Shown in pieces: positions 25,982 to 33,795 of a DNA stretch of 64,000 nt; position 1 is the first letter of the stretch; every line of letters begins with the position of its first letter. A program made the translations under genes and the position numbers. Origin of the DNA: Oenococcus oeni DSM 20252 = AWRIB129 (lineage in GTDB: Bacteria > Bacillota > Bacilli > Lactobacillales > Lactobacillaceae); NCBI RefSeq assembly GCF_000372485.1, contig NZ_AQVA01000005.1:62001-126000 (forward strand), written 5' to 3'. Under the pieces are notes generated by a model. It worked only from the letters and a program-made list of their open reading frames with translations. It was not told the origin of the DNA and did not search any database.

Positions 25982-26456
25982 TCTTCTCCCTTTCTTATCA
26001 ATTGAATAAAATTACTCAACCGATTCTCTCCTTAATACATGCATGAATTTTAGTCCTTCTTTTTTAAGAGTTTCAGTTTTTATGTCAATTAAGCTGACAT
26101 TGGTCTAGGAAAAGATTGACAACTTAATAAACTTAATGAAAGTACTCGTAAATAATGAAAAATTTCGGAAAAAATATAAAAAATACTTCCGCAGCGGAGA
26201 CCATCGAATCTTTTCCGATTAATAAGACACTATGAATAAGTCCATTTTTATTTTCATAAGTACAGGAAAAAGATTTTACTGAACTATATATTTTCCAAAA
26301 AGAAACAACTTTTTTCAAAAAACTGAAAAATAGTTTCAATTGGAATAATATGTTTATGTATCGTTTTGGGATGTCAAAATGAATTGAGTTAATTCTGGGG
26401 ATATAAAAATTACTTGGAAACAATGATTTGTTTCATTCATATCATGGAAAGAAAAG
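25982..26456. promoter_or_regulatory. Upstream region of the PTS operon with an inverted repeat
   Basis: About 475 bp without a gene. It contains ATGTCA-N7-TGACAT (26082-26100), whose minus strand also reads TTGACA, a -35-like hexamer, so it may be an operator over the PTS promoter. No good -10 was found at 17 bp. The rest is AT-rich with no supported ORF. Confidence 0.4.
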
Positions 26457-27317
26457 ATGAAAAAAATATCCGTTAAATTTAATCAAAAGCAAATTTTTTT
26501 TGGAATCATCGGCCTGCTATTGTTGGGAATCATTGGCATTTTCGCCTATAAACTGAATGAATATTTTTCCGAACCTGTAATTAAGGCTAAATCAATAAAT
26601 CTAGATGCTTCGCCCTCGCCAAAATCAAAAATAATCGAACGTTTAAAAAAAGATCAAAAAATAAAAGTATTGAAGAAAAACAACAATACCGATTGGTGGC
26701 AAGTTGAGATCGGTTCGCAAAAAGGTTGGGTTGCCTCCTGGCTGATTCAAAAGAAAAATTATAACGCCAAAAATGCTGGACGTTTAGCCGAGGCAACGAT
26801 TGTTCTCGATCCAGGGCATGGAGGAGTTGATTCCGGAACTCAGGCAAGCAATGGAGCGATGGAAAAAACATATACTTTAAGAACTGCTTTAAAGGTTTAC
26901 AAATTACTGAAGGCAAAAAACGTTCACGTAATAATGACAAGGCATACGAATAAAACCGTTGCTCTAGCTTCTCGACCAGCTTTATCGAATCGGGTTAAAG
27001 CCAATATCTATATTAGCTTTCATTTTAATTCAGCCGGCGAACAAAATGCAGCCGAAGGTTATGAAGTGTTTAAATATCATCACAACGCCAACAGTTTTGC
27101 TTCAACGATAGATAAACAATTCAATAATTTGCCTTTGTATAACCGCGGTGTTTCCTTTGGAAATTTTGAAGTCCTCAGAGATAACAAAAGACCGGCTATT
27201 CTTGTAGAAATGGGCTTTATGGACAGCGATTATGACTTTAGTTATATTCAAAAATCATCCTATCAACAAAAAGTTGCAAATGATGTCACAAAAAGTTTAA
27301 CTAGTTACTTCAATTAA
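26457..27317 (+). CDS. N-acetylmuramoyl-L-alanine amidase with SH3-type domain
   Basis: A 286-residue cell-wall hydrolase that cuts the amide between MurNAc and the stem peptide. Residues about 12-33 are a single hydrophobic helix (signal or anchor). Residues 42-105 form a bacterial SH3 domain (ending KGWVASWLIQ). An Amidase_3 domain follows from about 113, with zinc ligands and catalytic residues visible in VLDPGHGGVDSG, MEKTYTL, ISFHFNSA and LVEMGFMDS. A GGAAAG SD precedes the ATG. A terminator follows, so it is monocistronic. Confidence 0.93.
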   Translation: MKKISVKFNQKQIFFGIIGLLLLGIIGIFAYKLNEYFSEPVIKAKSINLDASPSPKSKIIERLKKDQKIKVLKKNNNTDWWQVEIGSQKGWVASWLIQKKNYNAKNAGRLAEATIVLDPGHGGVDSGTQASNGAMEKTYTLRTALKVYKLLKAKNVHVIMTRHTNKTVALASRPALSNRVKANIYISFHFNSAGEQNAAEGYEVFKYHHNANSFASTIDKQFNNLPLYNRGVSFGNFEVLRDNKRPAILVEMGFMDSDYDFSYIQKSSYQQKVANDVTKSLTSYFN

Positions 27318-27373
27318 AACAATTATATACAAGCGTAAAATCATCAAATCAAATATAAAAAAGAAAGTGTAAA

Positions 27374-27410
27374 TAAGTTGAAGCTTTTTATCTTTTCAAC
27401 CTATTTTTTA
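27374..27410 (+). terminator. Intrinsic terminator of the amidase gene
   Basis: TAAGTTGAA and TTCAACCTA pair with one mismatch, followed by six T. Confidence 0.7.
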
Positions 27411-27420
27411 AAAACCAAAT

Positions 27421-27801
27421 TTGGACTTTGAATTTAAAAAAGAAATAATCGATTTTGGAAAAAGCCTGCCGAATGCAAAGATTTATTGGCGTAACGATTG
27501 GCAGCTTTTATATTTTGACCTGGCTGGCCACTTTTTCGCTTTAATGAACCAAAAATATTTGACTTTTAAAAATCTTCCTTCGACCAACCTTGAGTTGCGT
27601 GAAATTTATCCCTTTATAATTCCTGGTTTCCATGTTAATAAAAAACATTGGAATTCAATTGTCTTGGACAAAGCTCAAGGAAAAATTTCTTTAATCGAAT
27701 TACAGGGATTATTGAAAGGATCATATAAGTGTGTCTATAATCAGTTGCCTAAAAAGACCAAATTACAGTTTTTATCATCATCAAAAAAAGAACCCAAGTA
27801 A
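27421..27801 (+). CDS. MmcQ/YjbR-family protein
   Basis: A 126-residue protein with the MmcQ/YjbR fold pattern: KIYWRNDWQLLYFDLAGHFF in the first half, the conserved segment GFHVNKKHWNSIVLD, and a helix LIELQGLLKGSYKCV near the end. Family members have a double-wing fold suggested to bind DNA; the role is not established. The start is uncertain. A TTG at 27421 lies right after the preceding terminator, an in-frame stop is 10 nt upstream, and there is no SD. Its stop lies in a shared terminator. Confidence 0.7.
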   Translation: MDFEFKKEIIDFGKSLPNAKIYWRNDWQLLYFDLAGHFFALMNQKYLTFKNLPSTNLELREIYPFIIPGFHVNKKHWNSIVLDKAQGKISLIELQGLLKGSYKCVYNQLPKKTKLQFLSSSKKEPK

Positions 27802-27817
27802 ATGGATTCTTTTTTTC
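27783..27817. terminator. Bidirectional terminator between yjbR-like gene and uracil permease
   Basis: AAAAAGAACCCA and TGGATTCTTTTT pair with one mismatch, with T-tracts on both strands, between convergent genes. Confidence 0.75.
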
Positions 27818-27823
27818 AAGTCT

Positions 27824-29095
27824 TTATTTCTCAGATGCAGCAACTTTCGGCAGAACCAGGTTCAATACAATACCGATCACTGTCGCCATCGCAACTCCGG
27901 TGAATTCCAGATTGCCCAACTGAAGATCAAAATTTCCAATCCCAATAACCAAAATTGGGGCTGCAATCATCAAGTTGCGTTTCTTTGAATAATCGACTTT
28001 GTTATCAACAATAATCTGTAGACCAGCTGCTGCGATTACACCATAGAGCATGAAGCCAACTCCACCGATTACAGCACCGGGAATTGTTTGAATCAAAGCA
28101 GACAGTTTGCCGACAAAACTTAAGAGGACAGCGAGTACGGCCGCACCACCAATTACCCAAACCGAGTAGACCTTACTCATCTGCATAACACCAATATTTT
28201 CGCCATAAGAAGTAACCGAAGGCCCGCCAACCAAAGATGCGGCAATCGAAGCAGTTCCATCTCCGGCTAAAGTTTTATTAAGACCAGGATCCCTGAAAAA
28301 ATTACGACCAGTAATTTTATTCAAAACCATAATATGCCCCAAGTGTTCGGAAATTGTGACCAAAGCCAAGGGGGCCATATCAAGGATTACCGAAGGATAA
28401 AGTTTTTTGCTTGCAAATAAAGAATTAAAGTTCGGCAAAGCGAACCAGTGAGCCTGGGCAACCGATTGAAAATCAACCAGGCCGAAAATAATCGCAAAAA
28501 TATATCCGGTAATAATGCCAAGCAAAACCGGGATCATGCCAAGAAAACCCTTGAAGTACATGTTATAGAAAATTGTTGCCGCCAAAGTTAATAAAGCGAC
28601 AATAAAAATTTTAATTTCATATTTATTCGTGGCAGAATTAATCGTTGCATTAGTCGCTGCCGAACCAGCTAACGAAAGACCAATCACCATAACGATTGGG
28701 CCAACGACAGCCGGTGGAAAGATCTTATCAATCCAGGCTGACCCTGCCTTAGCAACAATCAAAGCAACAATCAGATAAATAATTCCAACTGAGAAGACAC
28801 CCTGGGCAACCGCTGGATAACCAAAGGACTTCATTAGGCTTGTCATTGGAATAACAAAAGCAAAACTAGAACCCATATAAGCTGGTATTTTGCCTCGGGT
28901 AATCAACATATGTAAAAGCGTGCCGACCCCGGAAGAGAAAATCGCAACACCAGGATTTAATCCAACAACAAGGGGCACTAAAACCGTAGCACCAAACATA
29001 CTGAATAGATGCTGCAAACTTAAACCGAATAACATCGGAAACGGCGGGCGTTCATAAACATCATAAATCGCTCCATTTGATCGTTTCTCTTCCAT
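27824..29095 (-). CDS. uraA: Uracil permease (NCS2 family)
   Basis: A 423-residue nucleobase transporter with about 14 membrane segments. Landmarks are LQHLFSMFGATVLVPLV at the N-terminus, IPAYMGSSFAFVIP in the first repeat, the ATISEHLGH-type motif (here ALVTISEHLGHIMVLN) and GGPSVTSYGENIGVM. These match the UraA/PyrP branch rather than xanthine permeases. SD GGGAGG precedes the ATG. A promoter and an intrinsic terminator in the 150-nt leader indicate attenuation. Confidence 0.93.
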   Translation of the reverse strand: MEEKRSNGAIYDVYERPPFPMLFGLSLQHLFSMFGATVLVPLVVGLNPGVAIFSSGVGTLLHMLITRGKIPAYMGSSFAFVIPMTSLMKSFGYPAVAQGVFSVGIIYLIVALIVAKAGSAWIDKIFPPAVVGPIVMVIGLSLAGSAATNATINSATNKYEIKIFIVALLTLAATIFYNMYFKGFLGMIPVLLGIITGYIFAIIFGLVDFQSVAQAHWFALPNFNSLFASKKLYPSVILDMAPLALVTISEHLGHIMVLNKITGRNFFRDPGLNKTLAGDGTASIAASLVGGPSVTSYGENIGVMQMSKVYSVWVIGGAAVLAVLLSFVGKLSALIQTIPGAVIGGVGFMLYGVIAAAGLQIIVDNKVDYSKKRNLMIAAPILVIGIGNFDLQLGNLEFTGVAMATVIGIVLNLVLPKVAASEK

Positions 29096-29132
29096 GATTT
29101 ATTATTCCTCCCAAAAAATTGTGCTAATTAAG

Positions 29133-29175
29133 AAAAAACGCAACCATTACCCAACGAATGGGCAATGATTGCGTT
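29133..29175 (-). terminator. Leader terminator (attenuator) of uraA
   Basis: On the minus strand ACGCAATCATTGCCCA and TGGGTAATGGTTGCGT pair with two mismatches, followed by T residues. It lies between the promoter and the uraA start. A duplicate of part of the 5' arm (CAATCATT, plus-strand 29188-29195) could pair instead with the 3' arm and prevent termination. Confidence 0.75.
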
Positions 29176-29221
29176 CAAAAAAATCCGAATGATTGTTTTC
29201 TAAAATTTCGCACTGGGATTA

Positions 29222-29250
29222 ATTAAAGCAGGACAATCATGACTTGTCAA
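29222..29250 (-). promoter_or_regulatory. uraA promoter
   Basis: Minus strand TTGACA (29245-29250), a 17-bp spacer and TTTAAT (29222-29227), about 130 nt before the uraA start. Confidence 0.8.
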
Positions 29251-29253
29251 GCG

Positions 29254-29889
29254 TTATTTATCACCAACTGTAAATCGTTGATTAATAAAACGGGGCTCCT
29301 CGATCTCGTTAAGAATTGCCGTAGCCATATTTCCAGTGCTTATATGAGACTTTCCGTCAGCAGCATAAATCAAATTATTACGTCCGGTAATATATTCCGA
29401 CTTTGGACCATTTAAAAAATCCTGTTGCGGAGAAATCGCTGTCCAATTGACACCTTCATTATCATGTTACAAAACATATAGTTCATCGACGCCATATCTC
29501 GGCTCACGAATCCATGCCTCATTGTTAGGAAGCTCAGAAAGAGAGTCCAGAAGCATCTTGCCATCCTGTCTTTCCAAGGAAGCAGCACCCAGCAAGAAAA
29601 TAAAACGGGTTTTCAAACCACGGGCAACTCTTAATAAATGGGCCAAAGCATCAAAATTTTCAATTGGGTTTTCATGATTAGCAAAAGCATTGATCACAAC
29701 ATCAAAATCAGCAAGGTTAACCGATGCAATTTGGTAGATACTCTTCTTGATAAAATTGCCCTTTCCTAAAAGCTTGACGGCCCTTTCAGGATTACGAACG
29801 AACCCCGTCACCTGATGTCCGCGTATAAGCGCTTCTTTATAAACTGCACGACCGGCCATTCCCGTTGTACCAATGATAGCAATCTTCAT
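29254..29889 (-). pseudogene. NAD(P)H-binding (YwnB-like) gene with an in-frame stop
   Basis: The frame opens with KIAIIGTTGMAGRAVYKEAL, an NmrA-like Rossmann start, and includes DFDVVINAFANHE. A TAA at 29467-29469 interrupts it, but the same frame continues (DNEGVNWTAISPQQDFLNGP) to a stop at 29254. The full reading is 212 codons, the normal family size. CAA to TAA is the simplest explanation. The truncated 140-residue product lacks part of the fold. SD GAAGG precedes the ATG. Confidence 0.82.
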
Positions 29890-30026
29890 TTTATAAACCT
29901 TCGTTTTCCTGTTAATTAAAAATGTAAAATCAAATTAATTAAAACCAAACGAATAGTTTAATCGCCACCCAAAAATTTACAGCAATAAAATAAAACTATT
30001 CTAAATACTATTCTACGCTTCAAAAG

Positions 30027-32885
30027 TTAAGGGCTTGTCAAAGCCGCTTCTCGCGCTTCGTCCCGTTTCATAATCGGAGCCAGATACTGTCCTGTATATG
30101 ATTTCTTTACATTGACAATATGTTCCGGCGTACCGGTGGCGATAACCATGCCGCCGGCCTCGCCCCCTTCGGGACCAAGATCAATAACCCAATCGGATGT
30201 TTTGATAACATCCAGGTTATGTTCAATTACAAGCACAGTATTGCCGGCATCAACCAATCGATGAAGTACACTCAAAAGACGCTTGATATCATCGGTATGA
30301 AGTCCGGTTGTCGGTTCATCTAAAATATAAAAATTTTTTCCGGACTGAATCCGATGCAATTCACTGGCTAATTTCATTCTTTGGGCTTCTCCGCCGGAAA
30401 GAGTTGTTGCCGATTGGCCCAATTGAATATAGCCAAGACCAACATCTTGGATGGTTTTTAATTTACGGGCTATTTTAGGAATTGCTGAAAAGAAAGGCAA
30501 AGCCTCATCAACTGTCATATCAAGAACCTGAGCAATATTTTTCCCTTTATAGGTAACTTCGAGCGTTTCGGAATTATAGCGGGTGCCACCACAAACTTCA
30601 CAGGTAACATAGACATCCGGAAGAAAATTCATTTCAATCTTGATAATTCCATCACCCTGACAATTTTCACAACGACCGCCTTTAACATTGAATGAAAAAC
30701 GACCCTTCGCATAGCCGCGCATCTTCGCTTCATTTGTTTGAGCGAACAATCCTCGGATATCATCGAAAACTCCGGTATAAGTAGCCGGATTCGACCGTGG
30801 GGTACGGCCAATCGGCGATTGGTCGATATCGATAACTTTTTCAATTTCTTCGTAGCCACTAATCGATTTATAAGCACCGGCTTTCTCAGAGTTACCATTT
30901 AATTTCTGTTTTAGGGCGCGTTTTAATATTGAATTAACCAAGGTAGATTTTCCCGAACCAGAAACCCCAGTTACAGCAATAAATTTGCCGAGCGGAAACT
31001 TAACGTTGATTTTTTTCAAATTATTTTCGGCAGCTCCAAAAATTTCAACAAATTTGCCATTGCCTTGGCGCCGTTCTTTTGGAACCGGAATAAACTTTTT
31101 CCCAGACAAATATTGGCCGGTAATTGATTTTTTTGTTCGTTCGACCTGTTTCGGCGTCCCAGCTGCCATTACTTTTCCGCCTTGATCGCCGGCACCAGGC
31201 CCAATATCGATTAGATAATCAGCTGCCCGCATTGTGTCCTCATCGTGTTCGACAACAACTAAAGTGTTACCTAAATCGCGCATCTGTTTTAAAGAATTCA
31301 ATAAACGATCGTTATCACGCTGGTGAAGACCAATCGACGGTTCATCAAGAACATAGAGAACTCCGGATAAATTCGATCCAATTTGAGTTGCCAAACGAAT
31401 TCGTTGACTTTCTCCACCAGAAAGAGTTCCAGCCGAACGGCTCAAAGTAAGATATCCAAGACCAACAGATACCAAAAAACCTAGACGATCAGAAATTTCT
31501 TTAACAATCGGAGCCGCAATTTCTTGATCATTTGGACCAAGTTTCAAAGCTTTAAAAAAAGCCAACTCGTCGGTCACAGCCATTTCAGCTACCTGACCAA
31601 TATTTTTGTGATCGATTTTAACTGATAAAGCTGCCGGATTAAGACGATAACCGCCACAATCTGGGCATTTCATCTCATCCATGTATTGGCTCATAACTCC
31701 ACGCGTAAATTCAGAATTGGAATCGGTAAAACGACGTTTGATATTATTCAAAACACCTTCAAATTCAGTATCAGTATCGCGAACACCACCAAAGTCATTT
31801 TCATAATGGAAGTGAAAGACCTTTTTTCCGGCACCATTAAGAATCAAATTACGCTGTCTTTTTGGAAGCTTATGCCAAGGAGTATCCTGATCAATCCCGT
31901 TCTGTTCGGCAAATTGAGAAAGCATTTCCGGATAGTAATTAGAAGAAATCGGATTCCAAGGAGCAACTGCTCCTTGACGAATTGTAAGGCTGTCATCTGG
32001 AATAACCAGATCGGTGTCGACTTCACGTAAAACACCAAGACCTTGACAAGTTTCGCAAGCTCCAGTCGGCGCATTGAAAGAAAAAAGTCTTGGTTCCAAT
32101 CGTCCAACCCGGAAATCTTTCAAAGCGCCGGAGTAATGATCGGAAAACTTCATTTTCGGACCATCGACCTGTTCGACAACAACCTGACCATCGGCAATTC
32201 TGGTTGCTGCTTCCATTGCATCAAACAAGCGGGAACGAATACCGTCTTTTAAAATAATTCGATCGATCATAATTTCGATCGTATGTTTTGTTTCACGATC
32301 GAGTTTTAAATCATCAAGATTATCCAGTTCAACAATTTTGCCATCGATTCTTGCTCGAATGTAACCGAGTTTTTTTGCATTTTTCAAAGACTGTTCATGA
32401 GTTCCTGCCAGTTTTTCAATAATTGGAGCAAATATTTGCAGTCTTGATCCTTGGCCAAGTTTCAAAGTTCGTTCAACCATTTGATCGACTGTGTAAAGAA
32501 CAATCGTGCCGTCTTTTGGTGCGTCCGGTCTACCGATTCGGGCAAATAGTAAACGCAGATAATCATTAATTTCGGTGACAGTACCAACTGTCGAACGTGG
32601 ATTATTGTTAGTCGTTTTTTGGTCGATTGAAATCGCCGGCGAAAGGCCTTCGATCGAGTCGACATCCGGTTTTTCCATCTGTCCCAAAAACTGCCTGGCA
32701 TATGCCGAAAGGCTCTGGACGTAGCGGCGTTGACCTTCAGCATATAAAGTATCGAAAGCCAAACTCGATTTGCCTGATCCTGATAAGCCTGTCAAGACAG
32801 TCAAACTGTCTCGTGGAATATCAACATCGATATTTTTTAAATTGTGAGAGCGGGCCCCACGAATGGAAATATATTTATTCGCCAT
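30027..32885 (-). CDS. uvrA: Excinuclease ABC subunit A
   Basis: A 952-residue nucleotide-excision repair ATPase that recognises lesions with UvrB. It has two ABC ATPase modules: Walker A GLSGSGKSSLAFDTLYAEGQ and GVSGSGKSTLVNSILK, each with an LSGGE signature. The second zinc finger is complete (CENC and, 20 residues on, CEVC). In the first, the normal CPxC before ELEPRLFSFN is replaced by GALK, leaving only CETC. There is no SD; TAAAAT ends 7 nt before ATG, so it is predicted leaderless. An SDR gene separates it from uvrB. Confidence 0.97.
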   Translation of the reverse strand: MANKYISIRGARSHNLKNIDVDIPRDSLTVLTGLSGSGKSSLAFDTLYAEGQRRYVQSLSAYARQFLGQMEKPDVDSIEGLSPAISIDQKTTNNNPRSTVGTVTEINDYLRLLFARIGRPDAPKDGTIVLYTVDQMVERTLKLGQGSRLQIFAPIIEKLAGTHEQSLKNAKKLGYIRARIDGKIVELDNLDDLKLDRETKHTIEIMIDRIILKDGIRSRLFDAMEAATRIADGQVVVEQVDGPKMKFSDHYSGALKDFRVGRLEPRLFSFNAPTGACETCQGLGVLREVDTDLVIPDDSLTIRQGAVAPWNPISSNYYPEMLSQFAEQNGIDQDTPWHKLPKRQRNLILNGAGKKVFHFHYENDFGGVRDTDTEFEGVLNNIKRRFTDSNSEFTRGVMSQYMDEMKCPDCGGYRLNPAALSVKIDHKNIGQVAEMAVTDELAFFKALKLGPNDQEIAAPIVKEISDRLGFLVSVGLGYLTLSRSAGTLSGGESQRIRLATQIGSNLSGVLYVLDEPSIGLHQRDNDRLLNSLKQMRDLGNTLVVVEHDEDTMRAADYLIDIGPGAGDQGGKVMAAGTPKQVERTKKSITGQYLSGKKFIPVPKERRQGNGKFVEIFGAAENNLKKINVKFPLGKFIAVTGVSGSGKSTLVNSILKRALKQKLNGNSEKAGAYKSISGYEEIEKVIDIDQSPIGRTPRSNPATYTGVFDDIRGLFAQTNEAKMRGYAKGRFSFNVKGGRCENCQGDGIIKIEMNFLPDVYVTCEVCGGTRYNSETLEVTYKGKNIAQVLDMTVDEALPFFSAIPKIARKLKTIQDVGLGYIQLGQSATTLSGGEAQRMKLASELHRIQSGKNFYILDEPTTGLHTDDIKRLLSVLHRLVDAGNTVLVIEHNLDVIKTSDWVIDLGPEGGEAGGMVIATGTPEHIVNVKKSYTGQYLAPIMKRDEAREAALTSP

Positions 32886-32892
32886 AAATTAC

Positions 32893-32898
32893 ATTTTA
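32893..32898 (-). promoter_or_regulatory. -10 element of uvrA, leaderless spacing
   Basis: TAAAAT on the minus strand, 7 nt before ATG, no SD. Confidence 0.55.
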
Positions 32899-32917
32899 AG
32901 GCATTTGCATACAAAAA

Positions 32918-32943
32918 AGGCGAACATTAGTTCCCTTTTTAAA
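32918..32943 (-). terminator. Terminator of the SDR gene, overlapping a LexA-like sequence
   Basis: Minus strand AAAAAGGGAAC-TAAT-GTTCGCCTTTTTT forms an 11-bp stem with one bulge and a T-tract. The core GAAC-ATTA-GTTC (plus 32922-32933) also fits the Gram-positive LexA box GAACN4GTTC upstream of uvrA. The terminator reading is stronger; both may hold. Confidence 0.7.
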
Positions 32944-32979
32944 AACCTTGTTTTATATGCGCTATGAGAATTAAAAAAA

Positions 32980-33711
32980 TCAAGCCATTAAACCACCATC
33001 GGCAGCTAATTCGGATCCGGTAGTATACTCGCTTTCATCAGAAGCAAGATAAGTGGCCAATTTAGCAATATCTTTTGGTTGTCCTAAATGGTGCATCGGT
33101 GTCATAGCAATCACCTGCTCGCGCATGTCCTTGGGAACAATATCCCTATCGATCCAGCCAGGATGAATTGAATTTACGCGAATCTTTTTGCCCATTTGAA
33201 GTGCTTCCAGAGCGGCTGCTCTCGTTAATAAACGCGTACCGCCCTTGGAAGCCGAATAGTCGGCAGCTCCGGGAAAACCGCGTAAGCCAGCCGCCGAAGA
33301 TACATCGATAATCGATCCGGGCTCGGTCATTTTATTCAAAGCGAAATGAATTCCAAGAAAGTTCCCCGACAAATTAATCGATTGCGTCCAATTAAATTCG
33401 GATAAAGACATCTCTGCCAGGGGCTTTCCAACCCCACCAACTCCGGCATTGTTGACTAAAATATCAAATTTACCAAATTTTTCAATTGTTTTGCTAATCA
33501 CCTTTTGCCAATCCGCCTCTTGACTAACATCCTGCTGAATAAACAAGATGTCGCCGGCGATTTCAAGGGCTGTCTGCCGGCCTTTTTCCTGATTCCGACC
33601 AGTAATCACAACCTTTGCGCCTTCAGCGATAAAATCAGCCGCTATTGCTTTGCCAATACCACTATTTCCGCCTGTAACAATTGCAACTTTGCCTTTTAAA
33701 CGATCAAACAT
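32980..33711 (-). CDS. Short-chain dehydrogenase/reductase between uvrB and uvrA
   Basis: A 243-residue classical SDR. The cofactor loop is VTGGNSGIGKAIA, with an Arg after the second strand (VITGRNQEKG), which suggests NADP(H). The NNAG motif, the catalytic Ser (DVSSAAGL) and Y-S-A-S-K are intact, as is the C-terminal SEYTTGSELAADGG. The substrate is unknown. SD AGAGG lies before the ATG and an inverted repeat lies just upstream, so it has its own regulation despite sitting between two repair genes. Confidence 0.9.
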   Translation of the reverse strand: MFDRLKGKVAIVTGGNSGIGKAIAADFIAEGAKVVITGRNQEKGRQTALEIAGDILFIQQDVSQEADWQKVISKTIEKFGKFDILVNNAGVGGVGKPLAEMSLSEFNWTQSINLSGNFLGIHFALNKMTEPGSIIDVSSAAGLRGFPGAADYSASKGGTRLLTRAAALEALQMGKKIRVNSIHPGWIDRDIVPKDMREQVIAMTPMHHLGQPKDIAKLATYLASDESEYTTGSELAADGGLMA

Positions 33712-33730
33712 CGGCTTACCTCTTTTTCTG

Positions 33731-33753
33731 TTAGTTGTGAATAAGTTAACTAA
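33731..33753. promoter_or_regulatory. Inverted repeat upstream of the SDR gene
   Basis: TTAGTT-N11-AACTAA lies between the -10-like TATATT/TAAAAT region and the SD of the SDR gene. It is a possible repressor site. Confidence 0.4.
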
Positions 33754-33795
33754 CTAATATAATTTTATCAGCTTATCGATCGTTTAAGATTAAAA

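Noticed and set aside
26133-26423. 96-codon ORF on the minus strand upstream of the PTS operon
   Set aside because: Low-complexity Phe/Ile-rich translation, no SD, no family resemblance; probably chance in AT-rich DNA.
29096-29250. Purine riboswitch in the uraA leader
   Set aside because: No purine-aptamer junction or kissing-loop sequences; the transporter also fits uracil rather than xanthine.
32921-32934. LexA (SOS) box as the main regulator of uvrA
   Set aside because: GAACATTAGTTC fits, but the same bases form the loop-proximal part of a strong intrinsic terminator for the upstream SDR gene, so coincidence is likely.
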